Below are positions 26,029 to 38,455 of a stretch of 64,000 nt of DNA, in pieces (position 1 is the stretch's first letter; the number at the start of each line of letters is the position of its first letter). The position numbers and the translations under genes were made by a program. The notes under the pieces are model-generated. The model was not told the origin of the DNA. It did no database searches and saw only the letters and a list, made by a program, of their open reading frames with translations. The DNA comes from Cristatella mucedo (taxonomy: Eukaryota; Bryozoa; Phylactolaemata; Cristatellidae), in NCBI GenBank assembly GCA_009760855.2, contig WPIO01000019.1, forward strand, positions 1,657,001-1,721,000. Reading direction: 5' to 3'.

Positions 26029-27375
26029 ATTCGGCAGTTTGTCTATAGGAGCGGACACAAACACGCCAGGACCGTGGCGGAAGTCGGGCGGCACTGCAAT
26101 ACGAGAAGCAGCAACCGAGCTTTCCTCACGAGGTCACAGAGAACGCGCGCGCGTCGCCACCCGACCGCAGATAGCTAGCACAGCCGCCAGCTTACGAACC
26201 GAAGCGACCGACGCGGGCTGCAAACCGGCACGAGCGGTGGCTCTGCCCCGAAACGACAGCGGAAGGGGGTGGGTCATGCGCCAGACATCCGGAAATGACG
26301 TTCGCGCCGCCTGGCGGTATCTGGCGCCGTGTTGCGCACCGGTGCCAGCCTTTTCTTTGCGTCGCGAGAGACGGCCGGCACTTATTCCCTTGGTTTGGAT
26401 AGACCGCCTCCTACACAGTAGACCTAAATAACCGCATGCACCATGTCTCACTCACAACGAGTCCAGCAGCGCAATTCTAAACGCTACCCAGAGTGAGAGC
26501 TGCGAGCTGCGTGAACTTCTTACCTCGGTTGGTCACGTGTCACTCGCTCCGCCCCTATTACCTTCAGACCGGCTATTGCAACCTGGTTCTCTGGAGGCGA
26601 CGTGCGCGTGCCCCGCGAATGAGCGCAAAATAAGAGATATAGAGCCTGGGCTAAAATAGGCAGTCAAATTACCGGCAGCTCCGGTTTAGGGGGATGCCTG
26701 AAAATTAATGGTGATACTGTTCTTACTGCTAGAATAAGTGACATGCGAAGCTGCATCGCGCTGCGGCCTGTTCTCCCTGCCGTCCGAAATACGTGCGGCT
26801 GTTCGCCACATCTGAAAATAACCTTTTCGCGTGATTCTTAAGTCCCGCACCAAAATGTGCTGGTGAAACGGCGGCGCCAGCTAAACAAGCCGGATTATGG
26901 CGGATAGCCATCACTCGCCATTATGCGACTATACGATAACTCATGGCCGAGGCCACATAAGAAGCCGGCGCCCAGATATAGATAGGCTGGCTGTTGGGAT
27001 TCCATACTCAGCTTTGGCATTGGAGCTGGTTTGTGCCCTCGGCTGCCACAGAGCTGTTGGTGTATGTCATGGCCGCCGTTGAACGTATGTAGCCGTCTAG
27101 TGCTGTCAAATAGACTTGTCTACATTATTGAAAGGGCCTTGGTAGCTGAAGGGACGAGCGCTCTTTTCGTTGCTAACCGTGCTACAAGGTTCAGGCGTCA
27201 CCAGTGTTCGGCGCGCATCGGCTTAGGCTTGTACCGTTACGTACGACCGTTGTGTTTGCGGGCCTAGTTCTGACCAGACGTGGAAGACGCACATCACGTT
27301 CGAAACGTTAGTGAACCGACGGCTGCATCTTAGGATAGCTTTCAAGTGCTCTGATTACCTTTTGTGGATTTAAAA

Positions 27376-27495
27376 AAGTATTTAATTCATTTGTATAGCC
27401 CACTGAGATAACTAAATCTCAGGCGCTTTACATATGCCGCGGGACTCTTGTCGTTGAAGGCCAGAACCTTGCCCCTGGGCCAAACCAGAGCTTTA
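27376..27495 (-). mobile_element. tRNA-derived SINE, family B
   Basis: Minus-strand copy: tail aattcatttgtatagccca, aggcgctttacatatgccg, and head ending cctgggccaaaccagagc. Confidence 0.8.
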
Positions 27496-27499
27496 TTCA

Positions 27500-29430
27500 T
27501 TCGTCTGCTCCTAGTATTCTCGTAGGTAACGTAACGCAATGTATCCACGCCTGCTATTTCACTCGGCCACAAAGACAAAGAGGGAGTTAAGCTGGAGAGT
27601 TTTCTGTAGCTTTGACCCAAAGCCCAGGCGCCTTGCGTAAGGTAAGGTAGCCGACAGACTTCTTCTCACGCAATAAAGATAAAGTGAGAGGCATAGCTGA
27701 TTCCGGAGGGCAGAAGAGGAAGCGAGTAGCTTGGAAGCAGACTAAGCACAGAGTCTGAAAAGAAGCAGACTAAGCACAGAGTCCTGGGGTACGCCCGTAC
27801 TTTGGTCGTTCCTAAGATGATCGCTATCCATTGACAGCAATGCTCCGGAGTCTATAAATTGAAACGGGGGTCTCCAGCAATCAGTTAAGAGCCTGTTGGT
27901 TGAACAGAAATATTTAGGTTAGGAACTCCGAAAACTTCTCCATTAAAAAGTTTAGACTTCCAAAAAGGATCAGTAGTTCATAAAAATGAGAAGCACTGTC
28001 CTTGATGGGGATCTGATACAAACCGATTGAAATTGTGGCCCTTTCGAAAAGCTACATATATTACGGCCAAGTAATTCACGAACGATGACAGCGATCCCAC
28101 CATCAAGCCTTTCAGACTTTCAGACTGTATGGTCTCGGAAGAATGAGAAGCCGGGTGGAATGGTCTCGGTTCCCCCAGCCTCTAGAGCAGGGCATCGTAC
28201 CAAGTACCAGGTATATGCGAATGTTGGAAGCAGCAACCTTGTGACCTAAATCAAAGACTGCAGTGAATGAGGGTTCGCTAGCTTAATAAACTGGGTGAGG
28301 GTGGTCGTGTAGGCTGCCGAACCAACTTGGCAGTAATGCATACTGACCACGTAACACGGGAGAGATTATATTACACTTTAACTGCACACTTAAAGATGAA
28401 AGACTAGTGTAATTGAAATAGCTTTGACGAGTTCCTGCGAAGTGAAGGATATAGAGTTCGCCGGTGTGCACTTTGGATCTTTGCATTACCAATAGAGAGA
28501 ATATGGGCTTATGTTCTTCTCTGTTGCTTTATGGAAGAATGTTGTTGGATGGCTGCCCGTAGATTTCACATGCAACAAACTTGCGTCTGCATTGTCCACC
28601 GATTATGCGCTTAGGTAAAAGCAATGGCTGCAAGGATATTAATCATTATTGATTTGCCACCGACAACAACGCTATATGTATTATCGGCAGCCTGCAACAA
28701 ATGCACAAAAATGCTAAATACCGATAAAAGGCCAACGCAGTAAAGAAGCCGCTAACGTAGCATAGACTATAGAAATTCAATTGTTCAGTTTCTTGCACTA
28801 TTGCTAGTAATAAATTCAGAGCACGAATGAGCAAAATTAATCTGCCTTTTCCACGAGCAGCTGAACATGGTCTTCAAGTGGCACTGGCTTGCTGTTTACA
28901 TTATTCATCTTTGAATAGAAAGATCACTTTGACACATGGCATACGATCCATACAACCATGTCGGCAGTAAGTAAACAAGTTGCAGCCCAAGTTGTAAGCT
29001 CGAGCTTGCTTCAGCATTGAGTTCTTCAATACGAAAAGGGAGGCAGTATTGATGCAAAATCATTAAATCTCAAAGTTCTCAACTGTGTGACAACTATGCC
29101 GAAGAAGTAAGCGTGCAAGGGGGGAGTCCAGCAGAATTGTGTCGTGTGAACATGTATAGTACAATAACTACCCTGAGAACTTGCCCAACTGCCTCGGCAT
29201 AATTATTGGAATTATTAACCATGGTTCTTAGATGCGATCGATAAGCAATCGAGCAATGCTACAGGCATTGTAGTATGCCCCAAAGTGATTATAGACTTGG
29301 CTGTAATTTTGAATGAGTGGGTGTTAGTTAATACATTCATCAGCAAGTGCCGAGAAAACAGAACTGGCACATACTATTTGTTTGACGAATATAATGATTG
29401 TTAGCCTGTTAGTAGCAGCAATAGCATTAT
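27500..29430. other. No gene recognised
   Basis: Mixed-composition single-copy sequence between the family B SINE and the unidentified gene's stop codon. No splice-bounded open frames or repeats convinced me. Confidence 0.4.
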
Positions 29431-29432
29431 TA

Positions 29433-29591
29433 CTAGCCAGCAATTAGTGCCAGGTCGCCTTCAGTACGTGGAATATGCTCAGTACTGATTTGCAGCCGGG
29501 CCAGACTTTTTTGGAGGGCATTCCTCTCAGCATCCCAATCGTTCGTCATCATGATGATTGACTCCTTTATCTCTCCACAAACCAAAGCAAA
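29433..29591 (-). CDS. Terminal exon of an unidentified gene
   Basis: Acceptor catttgcag, then 52 residues starting FALVCGEIKESIIMMTNDWD and ending TEGDLALIAG, then TAG. The composition is amphipathic and helical, unlike the surrounding repeats. I do not recognise the protein. Possible upstream exons are noted separately (29848-30000, 31260-31560). Confidence 0.5.
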   Translation of the reverse strand, partial: FALVCGEIKESIIMMTNDWDAERNALQKSLARLQISTEHIPRTEGDLALIAG

Positions 29592-29650
29592 CTGCAAATG
29601 ACTTGCAACAAAATTAACAGGAAATGCATATACAGCTGTGTTCATTGCCA

Positions 29651-29805
29651 TGCTAGATAGCCCGGGAGGTAAGGTGCTCGCTCTTCACGACAGAAGTCGT
29701 TGGTTCGAAACCTGTACTGGGTGATCTTTTATAGCCAACTGCAAGCGACAGTGATAGCCGCTACGACTCTTGTGCCGTTTATATCAAACAAGGCTGTTAA
29801 ATTAG
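29651..29805 (+). mobile_element. tRNA-derived SINE, family A
   Basis: A-box-like ccgggaggtaaggtgctcg, B box tggttcgaaacc and body through gtttatatcaaacaaggctg. Lies between the two candidate exons of the unidentified gene. Confidence 0.75.
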
Positions 29806-29865
29806 CCAAGCTTTTTCCTGAGAGAACATCAATTAGTAACTGGCAAACTAAGGGGAACGTCCTAA

Positions 29866-29990
29866 AGCAAGCAGTTCTCTGATATGCTGCTGCATCTCTT
29901 CGCCGAAATCCTTGAACTTGAGAGCAGCTGCTTCTTTACGAGCTGCATGAGTGTGCCTGTCCTTCAATCCGGCACTCAGAGGGTGAAGTC
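29866..29990 (-). CDS. Possible upstream exon of the unidentified gene
   Basis: The open frame includes RKEAAALKFKDFGEEMQQHI followed by RELLALG. It is coiled-coil-like and charge-rich, unlike LINE relics. No strong donor is visible (GGAC then gttccc), and the phase with the exon at 29433 does not fit cleanly, so this is tentative. Confidence 0.25.
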
Positions 29991-30265
29991 TTGTAATGGA
30001 TTTTGTAGGATCTGCTCTTGCAATGAACAAGCAAACTTGATATTGCCAATACTTAGGTTCTGCTCTTAGAAAGGCGATTAAAGGGTGGACTATCAATCAA
30101 AGGTACACTATATTATCTATTTGAAGCCATTTGGCACCTTTAGCCATCAGAGCACGTTTCAGCATCAGAATGAGCTGATTTGGACTGTGGGTATTTTCGG
30201 ATGCAATTTCCGGTTCATTAGTACATAGTGACGGTACGTGTACATTGTTTGATCGCAAAACTGAA

Positions 30266-30410
30266 AATAATTTATTTTGTATAGCACCATAATAGAACTT
30301 AACCTCTATTCAGGCACTTCACATATGCTAAGGGGCTCAAACCCACGACCTCGGCACAGACCTTGGTCGGGGCGAGCACCTTAACCACTGGGCCAAACCA
30401 GAGCTTCATA
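30266..30410 (-). mobile_element. tRNA-derived SINE, family B
   Basis: Minus-strand copy: ttattttgtatagcaccata, B box gggctcaaacccacgacc, head aaccactgggccaaacca. Confidence 0.85.
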
Positions 30411-31384
30411 CATGCATACACACAAGTACACTGTTTGATCGCGAAGCAGACAATGTAAATGAACGAGCAACAGCAGCATGACATAACTCACATGCTTAAA
30501 AGAAACCAAAGACAGATACTGACTATGCACTGATACGCTCTCAGTGCATAACACTTAAGCACATACAGCTGTGCTGACCAGATCAGTGCATATGCATTCC
30601 AGCTGCCCTTAACAGTTACTGTACAGTACAGGGTAGGTTGCTCGAGATGTTCAGGCATTGCGTTCAACACCGTCAACGAGTTCACTTTGAAACATATAGA
30701 TAGCTGGGGCCAGAAGATCCAACAAATCAAGAGCTGACAAGGCAAACGCAAGCACGAGTTCTAGACCGAATTAAAAATTATGCATAAATGATGGCTACCC
30801 TGAACACATGTATCTTTGCTCCATGAAAATACCTAAGACGCATGGAGCTGGTTTCGCCCTAAGACACTGCATTGATGTGAGGCAAATAAGTTAAGTGATC
30901 GTGACGAATCTTAGCCAGCAAGCACGCGAATGTTAAAAAAATACAATAAATCACGTGCTTTTTGCAACGTCTATTGACAACATTCTCCAGGGCAACATGG
31001 ACGCTGCGTCAAATACCTTTCGATATCTTGGCTACCGATTGTCGTCTGGTCTCTTCATACTCATAGCTGGCCACCCATACTATGACGAGCTGACATAATT
31101 AATTCAACTATTTCACTGGCGCAAATGAAAAATGCACAGAGCGACATAGATTAATGTCACCTGCCAATGCTAGTAACTGGGAGCATCTAGTTTACTGCAA
31201 ACCTAGCTAGTGCTCAGCAATATGCATGAACAAACTTAAAATTCACCAACTCGCGAATGTGAGACACCATACCTCACAGCAGTCCTCAAAGTTGCCTTAT
31301 TCGGCTGTAATGCTTTGCAGCACAGCGCCGGCCTGACTCAGTTTTGGAGCGCACGAGAATTGCTCAGCAGGAAGCACCTCTGTC

Positions 31385-31640
31385 CTAGAGCAAGGGGACG
31401 CAGAGGTCGCTGAGGCGATTGATATTGGCTGGAGTGTCAACGCTGTAGTTCCTGCCAGCAATTTGAAAATAGGGTAACGCTTGCCCAAGGTCGATGTCGC
31501 CGCCAGCCATTCTAAATTTGCTGGACGGTTTCCGTGAGAGCAAAAGAAGTGGGAGAAGAGCAGCTGCGCTCTCGAGCTGTGACCTAGGGGACGCAGAGGT
31601 CGCTGAGGCGATTAACATTGGCTGGAGTGTCAACCCCAGT
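31385..31640 (-). other. Duplicated coding-like segment next to a CpG-rich stretch
   Basis: About 55 bp containing ggggacgcagaggtcgctga occurs at 31391-31445 and again at 31586-31641. On the minus strand both copies read VDTPAN(I/V)NRLSDLCVP. One frame begins MAGGDIDLGQALPYFQIAGR and runs into the proximal copy. It could be the 5' exon of the gene ending at 29433, but no joining evidence is available. Confidence 0.3.
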
Positions 31641-31649
31641 CAAGTCCCA

Positions 31650-33110
31650 GCTAGTTATTTAATGATAGGGCGACGCTCATTAAGTCTCTTCTTCATCTTC
31701 GGCTCCGTCTCGACGCCGTCGCCGGTAGTTGCCGAACTCGTTTCATTGAAAGCGAGGGAGGAGGGCGGGCTGTTCGCCGGCGATTGACGGGATAGGACGA
31801 GACGGCGCCAGGATTCGGTGGACGCCACCGACTACGGTCGTATAGCGCCCGTGCTCGCATTTTTGTGTTTCTTCTGTGTTTCGTGCGTGTGCGCGTGCAC
31901 GTGGTCTCGCCAAGAGTGCTTGGTGTAGTGCACGAGGTATTCCTGCAGTAAGGTGGAAGCGGAGCCCTAGTTCTCCAGTCAGGGTCTAGGCTCCGGTTCG
32001 GGCCCCTCGTCCTATTTGGGTCGTTCCCCACAATAGACGTAGGTAGCCTAAATGCGGGGACGTATTCCCTCCGCAAGAGTGTTGGTGCTGTTGAGAGCAT
32101 GTGAGGAGTGTGGAGATAAAGCTGAGCTAGACGCGCAGCGACTTTGTGCGCTTGCGAATAAAGCTCAGTAAAATCCCCAATTTGCGTGTATCGCTTTCCA
32201 ATTCACGCCGCGGACTCACGACCCCCTTTAATAACGACAAGTAGGTCAGCGCCAGAACTGCTCGTTTCGTGGCGGCCTGCTTAATGCGCGTAGGCGCGCA
32301 CCGAACGGCTTTAGGCGGTAGGTTACGCCGCTAGGTAAGCGGCAGGTTAAGCCTACTCCGCCGAGCCTTCAGCGTTACAGCTTTCTCCTGATGCTCCGAA
32401 TTTGGATGAGATGTAAAGTTATATTTGTATCCAAGCTAGGTTCGGTTGGCTGGGACAGGATGGCTGTAATGTGGTGAGGGCCGCCGGCTAGGCCGGGGTC
32501 TGACCTATGGCATGTCCGGATGTGCGGTGACGAGAGGTCACCGGGGCTCTTGGGTAGGAGAAGTTAGCCGAGTAAGTCGTGGTGTTGGAGGCTCCCGGTC
32601 TCGCCGAGTTATGCACCTGAATGGTTGCAGGCGTGCTCCGGCGATGCGGCCACGCACTCAAGGCAACGAGTGCCCAACGCCTGAGCGGAGCTGGATAGCA
32701 CGCTCGTTATTGTGACTTGTAGATTCCGCGTTCCCCGTTTAGCGTGTTCGTGGCCCCCACCCCCCTCCCGTGAGTCGGTGTCTTTCGGCGGAAGCTCTCG
32801 TTTGTGGTGGACGTCGACTCCGACTTGCCAAGCAGTTACTCAGCGAGCCGGATCTTTTACGGCCGTCGTACGCTCGTACTGTTGAAATGGAGTCGTACAA
32901 CGGCCGGACTGCGGAAGCCGACTGACCTCAACGAGCGCGCATTGTTCGCGCATGCTGCGACCCCCATAGTGTGAAACTGTGTATAGAATCTTCCCACGTA
33001 GACTTGTTTAGTTCCCCTGTTGTTGTTGGCGCATGCAATATTATAAAGAGGTCTAACTTGACGGCCGCTCGTCTTACCGTAGCTCAGCGGCATGACGAGC
33101 GGCAACGTGG
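31650..33110. other. CpG-rich stretch, possible promoter or LTR
   Basis: GC- and CpG-rich sequence contrasting with AT-rich flanks. It contains aataaagctcagtaaa near 32156, reminiscent of an LTR R-U5 boundary. I found no second copy in the window and no clear terminal TG...CA, so promoter and solo LTR remain alternatives. Confidence 0.35.
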
Positions 33111-33551
33111 CCGGAGTATGGCGGGTTTTGGCGGGAATTAGTCTCTAACCTCTGGAACTTGGCTACACATTCTGAGCCCAGCTTTGATTCTATTAGAAAG
33201 TATGGTCATCATACTGACCTAAGGATAAAGCACCGCATATTTTTCTGCGGGCTTATGCTTCTCTGTACGTAGCACGAATCTAAGTTCTCCATCACGGGAT
33301 TTTCATCGGCTTTACTTCGGCCGGACATGTTTTAATCTCATTACAGCATGGTAGTATTAACGTAAGGTTACACCATTTCCACGACGAGACACTATCTAGC
33401 CTCACCTGATGCCTCCAGACAGATCGCGATATATTGGAATCTGGTTTTTTGCTGCCACTGATGGGCATGTTTTAATTCAAGTGGCGTTGACAGTTTAAAA
33501 TAGATCACTATACCTACGTCATTGCAGCGTAGATTACGTCAAGTGTGACAT

Positions 33552-33615
33552 CCACTTAGTCTTCATTGCTTTGTGGAGTTACAAACGGAGACATATAGAT
33601 GCATGCATTCACAAG
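33552..33615 (+). mobile_element. Tail of the second LINE family
   Basis: Short match to the tail (gctttgtggagttacaaacg) only. Confidence 0.4.
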
Positions 33616-34289
33616 TCACTACTAACATAGCCCGCCGAAAGCGTAGCAAATCACTTTACTCTGTAAATGCGAACCTAGAGAGACCTAGTGGATGGTGGAC
33701 TAAAACGCAATGTCCCATAATTTGACATACTTATTTTTAGCAATTCTTTCAATGTCGGTTTTGACTCAATGGGGCTGGAAAACGCCCCTGCGAGAGCAAG
33801 CGGACAAAACCTCAAGCCTGCACTGTAAGGGAAGTAGGTTTGCCAATGTTATTAAGGGAGGAGCTACGTCTGACGCGTGAAAGAGGATGTGTGCTCTAGC
33901 ACATCGAAGCTTCTGGAACTATGCAGTACAGAGTTAGTCAAAGGATAAACGTGCTCCCAGTTTAGCTAGAGCAGCTTAGCGGGTGGACATTCGTATTGGG
34001 TAAAACGCAGTGTGCATGGAAATACCCACATAGAAGTAATACCCCGAGGTTAGAGCACTTAATTTTCTCCATCGCCCCAGTACAACACTGCCCTGAACTC
34101 TCCATTCCCACATATCGGGAGAGGGATCAGCTATCTTCAACTGAGAGCAGCAAGTCAGACAATGAGGAAGATGTTGCAGATGGTCTTGGGACGGCGGTTC
34201 AGCTGTTCCAGTTGGGACAGCCAAGCTTGCCGCGACGAACCCGAATGAGAGTGCATAACGACCGTCTGAGGGATGCTGGCTCTGCTAGT

Positions 34290-34390
34290 TTTGCTTGATC
34301 TCTCTACAGCATCTGATACCATTGATCGTGAGCACATACTTTCTCCCCTATCCAAGCTAGCGTCGAGTTGTAATAGCTTAGGTCCCATCT
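34290..34390 (+). mobile_element. LINE RT scrap
   Basis: Reads LLLDLSTASDTIDREHILSP in outline, the RT block A region of an L2/CR1-like element. Confidence 0.5.
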
Positions 34391-34489
34391 CAGTGAAACA
34401 TTACTGAGCATAAATGTCAATTCCGAACGGCCATCCTGTGAGTCTCAAACTACGAGGCCAGAGATCTGGGCTTGGTCCACGACTGTCGT

Positions 34490-35230
34490 GCCTTGCATCG
34501 ATCATTGTGTCAGACGGCCTTACAGTGCTTGCTTGGCAAAAAATCTATTCAGGCCATGGAACTGATAACCGTGCACTCTGACCTTTTCATCACACTACTA
34601 GAGACTATTGGCGAGAACGACCTCAGCGACCTAGGTGTCGTCAGATTACACACCAAACCTATGGTTCGGCGAGTCTCGAAAACCACGTTGGCCTGTGTTG
34701 TTCTGCGTCTGAAGGTCCTCTTAGCACGTTACGGCTTCCGAGTGGAGTTGGTCACGGATTACGAACCGAATTTCACATCTGCAGTATTCCGACTGTTCTC
34801 TGAGGTCCGGAAGATACGGCGCACCACGTCTTGCCATTCCTTTCCCAGTCTAATGGGAAGGCCGAGTATGCGGTCAAAGTAGCGAAACAAACGATGCAGA
34901 AGGCTAGCAAAGACAACTGAATCAATTCCTGGCCATGCTTGAGATTCGGAACACACCTCGGCGGGATTTGCAGTGCAGTCCAGCCCAGATGATGTTTGGC
35001 AGGTAGACACAAACTATCATGGCCCACCTCAGCGAGGCACACAGCTATCTCATCCTCTGACATGCAGGAGAAACGTCTCATCTTCGTCGTAAAAATTTGC
35101 CCCCTAAAATCCAGTAATGGCCAGACGCCTACGGCAGCAGCCGTGACAGCTAGACGCCGGGAGGTGTCAAAAGGCACTACGACTCTGCAGCACGAGAACT
35201 GAGCCCTACAGCTATCGACCAAGCAATCCA
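34490..35230 (+). mobile_element. Gypsy-type (Ty3) integrase relic
   Basis: Integrase core recognisable: an LRARYGF..ELVTDYEPNFTS-type block, then a TTSCHSFPS..NGKAEYAVK-type block split by a frameshift, and a downstream AQMMFG segment. Stops and frameshifts; no LTRs identified nearby. Confidence 0.75.
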
Positions 35231-35734
35231 CTGCAGGTGAATAAAGGTGGTCTCTGCCTTGCTCGTGTGTTCTCACTCGTATGGCGCTACCAACAACTTT
35301 AGAGTAAATACATTTTATTAATTTTTGATTCATTTGCTGCGCATTCTGACTAAAAGTGCACCGCAAAACAAGTTAATCACTTTCCCGGTAATAAGAGCTA
35401 AGTTTAAGAAAAATAATGAACATTTTCTATACTTCTGAAGGTATTAGGAATACTACTAACTACCTAGGAAAACACATTGTATTGCACACAGCAATCGCTC
35501 ATGGTTGCTCAAAACAAATGAGAGCTCTTCAATAAGCTGCTTGGTATGCATTGGCATTAACGGCTTCCCCTTGACGACCAATTATTTTCATAATTTACAG
35601 GAAATCCTGAAAACAGAACCCACAATAAACGATTTCTATGAATAGTATAATAGGAATAAAACAATTATTCAGGCTCTCGTTTGGTCCAAGTAAATTGATC
35701 GTGATGGAAGTACATCTGCTTTGGGCTTGAGGGC

Positions 35735-35870
35735 ATGATTGGGTCTTATCCCAGCTGTAAGATGCTTGCCCTTCGCGATCCACGTCGTGGGTTCGAGCCC
35801 TTCAGCAAGCAATCCTCTATCGCCCACCGAAAGCGGTGGTGATAGCCGGCAACGCTCTTCTCATGCTAAA
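35735..35870 (+). mobile_element. tRNA-derived SINE, family A
   Basis: B box tgggttcgagccc, then caatcctctatcgcccaccg and gcggtggtgatagccgg. Confidence 0.7.
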
Positions 35871-36239
35871 TACATGATTTTTGTAAAAGCTTGTCTCTAC
35901 TTTATGAAAATTGGCATAGCGAGTGACCGATACCAGTTACCTTGCCCGTACTGTTTGGTCTGCCTAAAAATAAATACCTATGGGGCTGGAAATCTTTATC
36001 GCGACTATTATGGGTAATTCCAGGAACAGCTACATAATTCCTCCTTTGTTCATGAGCCTAGGGGAGTTACATTGAGCAATGGGCAGCTATCACTATCAGT
36101 CCTTATTCCAGCAAGTTGCTACTGGTGACAGTAACCTATCGCTCACCACAGGCACTAAGTCCTCCTTTATTTAAGAATTTTCTGACCTCGTTTCTTCTGT
36201 GTGAGACATCGTCTCCTTCTCGGTCAGGGTATTTTTTAA

Positions 36240-36865
36240 CACATTTAGACGATTCAACTGACACCTAAGTGTTAAGTTTCGTGCACTGACTGACTTAATT
36301 TCCCTTGTGGCTCGTATACATGACCCCTCTCAGGGGGATCAGGCACTCCTCATTATATTGAAGAAAGAAAGAGTGGCTGATCGAAACAAAGACCAGACAC
36401 TCGATCGAATATTCTTCCACGGCTCTATGCTATCGTTTCCTGATATCAACGAATTCTTCGCATTTGACCAGATGCAAATCTCAGTTCAGTCTGAAGTTGG
36501 TGCCTCTACCGTATCCATAATCATCTGTGAATGGCAAATTCCTACGACTGCTACATTGATGCTGTCCGAATGAAAAAAATCTACCCTGCAGCTCAATCCT
36601 CTTTTCATCACTGGTCGAATGCTACAATAGAACACAAGCCGACATTATTGAAGAGTTTGTACCTCTGACTAAGCACTTTGTAAGTCCTTGCCCAGATAGG
36701 AATTGATGCTGTGTTCCCACGGAAGTATCTTCCTTGCCTCTGCAGCAATCAATTCCTTTTCTAAGTGTAATCACTGGTAGAATGCAACGATAAAACACTA
36801 GCCGACATTATTGGAAGAGTTTGCACCGCTAAATATGCACCTTTTATATCCATGCTCAGATAGCC
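36240..36865 (+). mobile_element. L2/CR1-like LINE, endonuclease end and linker
   Basis: Encodes TLDRIFFHGSML and a following segment alike to the endonuclease C-terminus in the copy at 52860, ending VSIIICEWQIPT. Interrupted by stops. Confidence 0.65.
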
Positions 36866-36869
36866 AATA

Positions 36870-37785
36870 ATAAAAAAATAATAATACACTTGATAAAGCG
36901 CCCTCAGAGAACTCAAATCTTTTTCTAGGCGCTTTACATTTGCTGCAAAGGAAACACGATCGAATGGTGAGTAGTGCTTAATAGAATTAATATCATGCTT
37001 AATAGAAAAACATGAATCACATGGTTAGGGGTGACGTACACAGAGTCAACATGCAAGTGTGGTTAGTGGCAGAATGCACAGTGTCAGCCGGCACTTTAAG
37101 GACGAATCACAGGGACCCATGCATGTTACATACATAAAAGTTGCCATAAATACGTGCATTTTTAACTTCTTTTTAAATGTGGTCAAATCAAGGGAGTGTC
37201 GTCACAGAAGTCGGGAGTGAGCTCCAGGCTTTGGGAGCATACAAACTCATTGCACGGTCTCCAAAGAATTTGAGGATTGTACGAGGTAAAGGTAAACAGT
37301 TAGTTTCCGAAAAGCGGGTGGTACGATGCTTGGCCTGGTGGGGGAGTGGATCTGATAAGAGCTTGAGCCAAAGAATGAAGGGACCTAAAATTGAGCGACA
37401 AAACCTTGAAGTCGATCCTTTGCTTGACTGGTAGCCAGTACAAGTCGGCGAGAAGTGGTGTGATTTGGCAATTGCGATGCTCGCGACAGACAAGCCTAGC
37501 TGCAGTTTTGCACCAGCTGTAAGCGCCTGATTGCACATGCCCGTAGGCCAGCAAACAGTGAGTTACAGAAGTCAAGATGGGATGTCACAAATGCATGGAC
37601 CAACTTAGATGTGGTATCCTTATCTAAACAAACCCGAATTTTAGCAATGTTATGTAGCTGAAAGTAGGCAGACTTGATTGTGGAGCTGATGTGGTCGTCT
37701 AACAAAAGGTCACTTTGGAACATGACATCTAGGTTCCATCCAAATTCAACAGGAGATATGCTGGCAGAGCCGATGGTTTACTTCG
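36870..37785 (-). mobile_element. L2/CR1-like LINE, 3' half
   Basis: Minus-strand copy with RT thumb/C-terminal segments (LVHAFVTSHLDFCNSLFAGL, FGDRAMSLYAPKAWSSLPTS), 3' UTR and the hairpin tail near 36890-36950. It shares a diagnostic atgtaacatgcatgg stretch with the + copy at 41466. Confidence 0.85.
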
Positions 37786-38455
37786 AACAGTAAACTAGCT
37801 AGGTCTACTAAGCGTAAGCTTGAGAAAACATATCGACGATTAGGACTGACTTGTCCATCGACAGGCATACAAAGACTGCTGTAGATTGTATCTATCATAC
37901 CAACCTATCCTAGCAAAGGCCAATTCTAGCTTATACAAAAGCATTTGTCGAATCACAGATTCTCAAGCCATAAATGCTGTTGTCTACCATCAACCTTTTC
38001 CTTAATTGCTCCCAGGCTAGCTTTTTACCTAGTTATCCTTGAGGTCATCTAGCAGGTCGTACAACTAGCTCTTCTGCCTCAAACCCTTTGGAGACCGTAC
38101 CTTTAGATCGTGACCACCTAGAGCCCGGAACTCACTCCTGCCAGACGTCACGAAATTCCCTGACATTTGAAAAGAGGCTAAGAATGCATCTGTTCTCTGA
38201 AGCATTGCGCTGGTCCCTGTGATGTCTGTTTGTGTGCTTATGCATACTGACATCGTGCATGTTACCACTAACCATATGGTCATGGTTGCTTTGCAGCATG
38301 TATAAAGCGCCTAGAACGAGATTAGGGTGCTATACAAACGGATTATTATTACTATCACTCACAGATTTGCACCAAATGTAAAGTGCCTAGAAAGAGATTA
38401 AGTTCTCTGAGGGCGCTTTATCAAGTACAGTATTATTATTGTTATTATTAGAGTG
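37786..38455 (+). mobile_element. L2/CR1-like LINE fragments with two 3' tails
   Basis: Linker fragment (37790-38060), then late ORF2 and 3' UTR to 38345, then a second 3' tail at 38370-38450. At least two nested copies. Confidence 0.7.
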
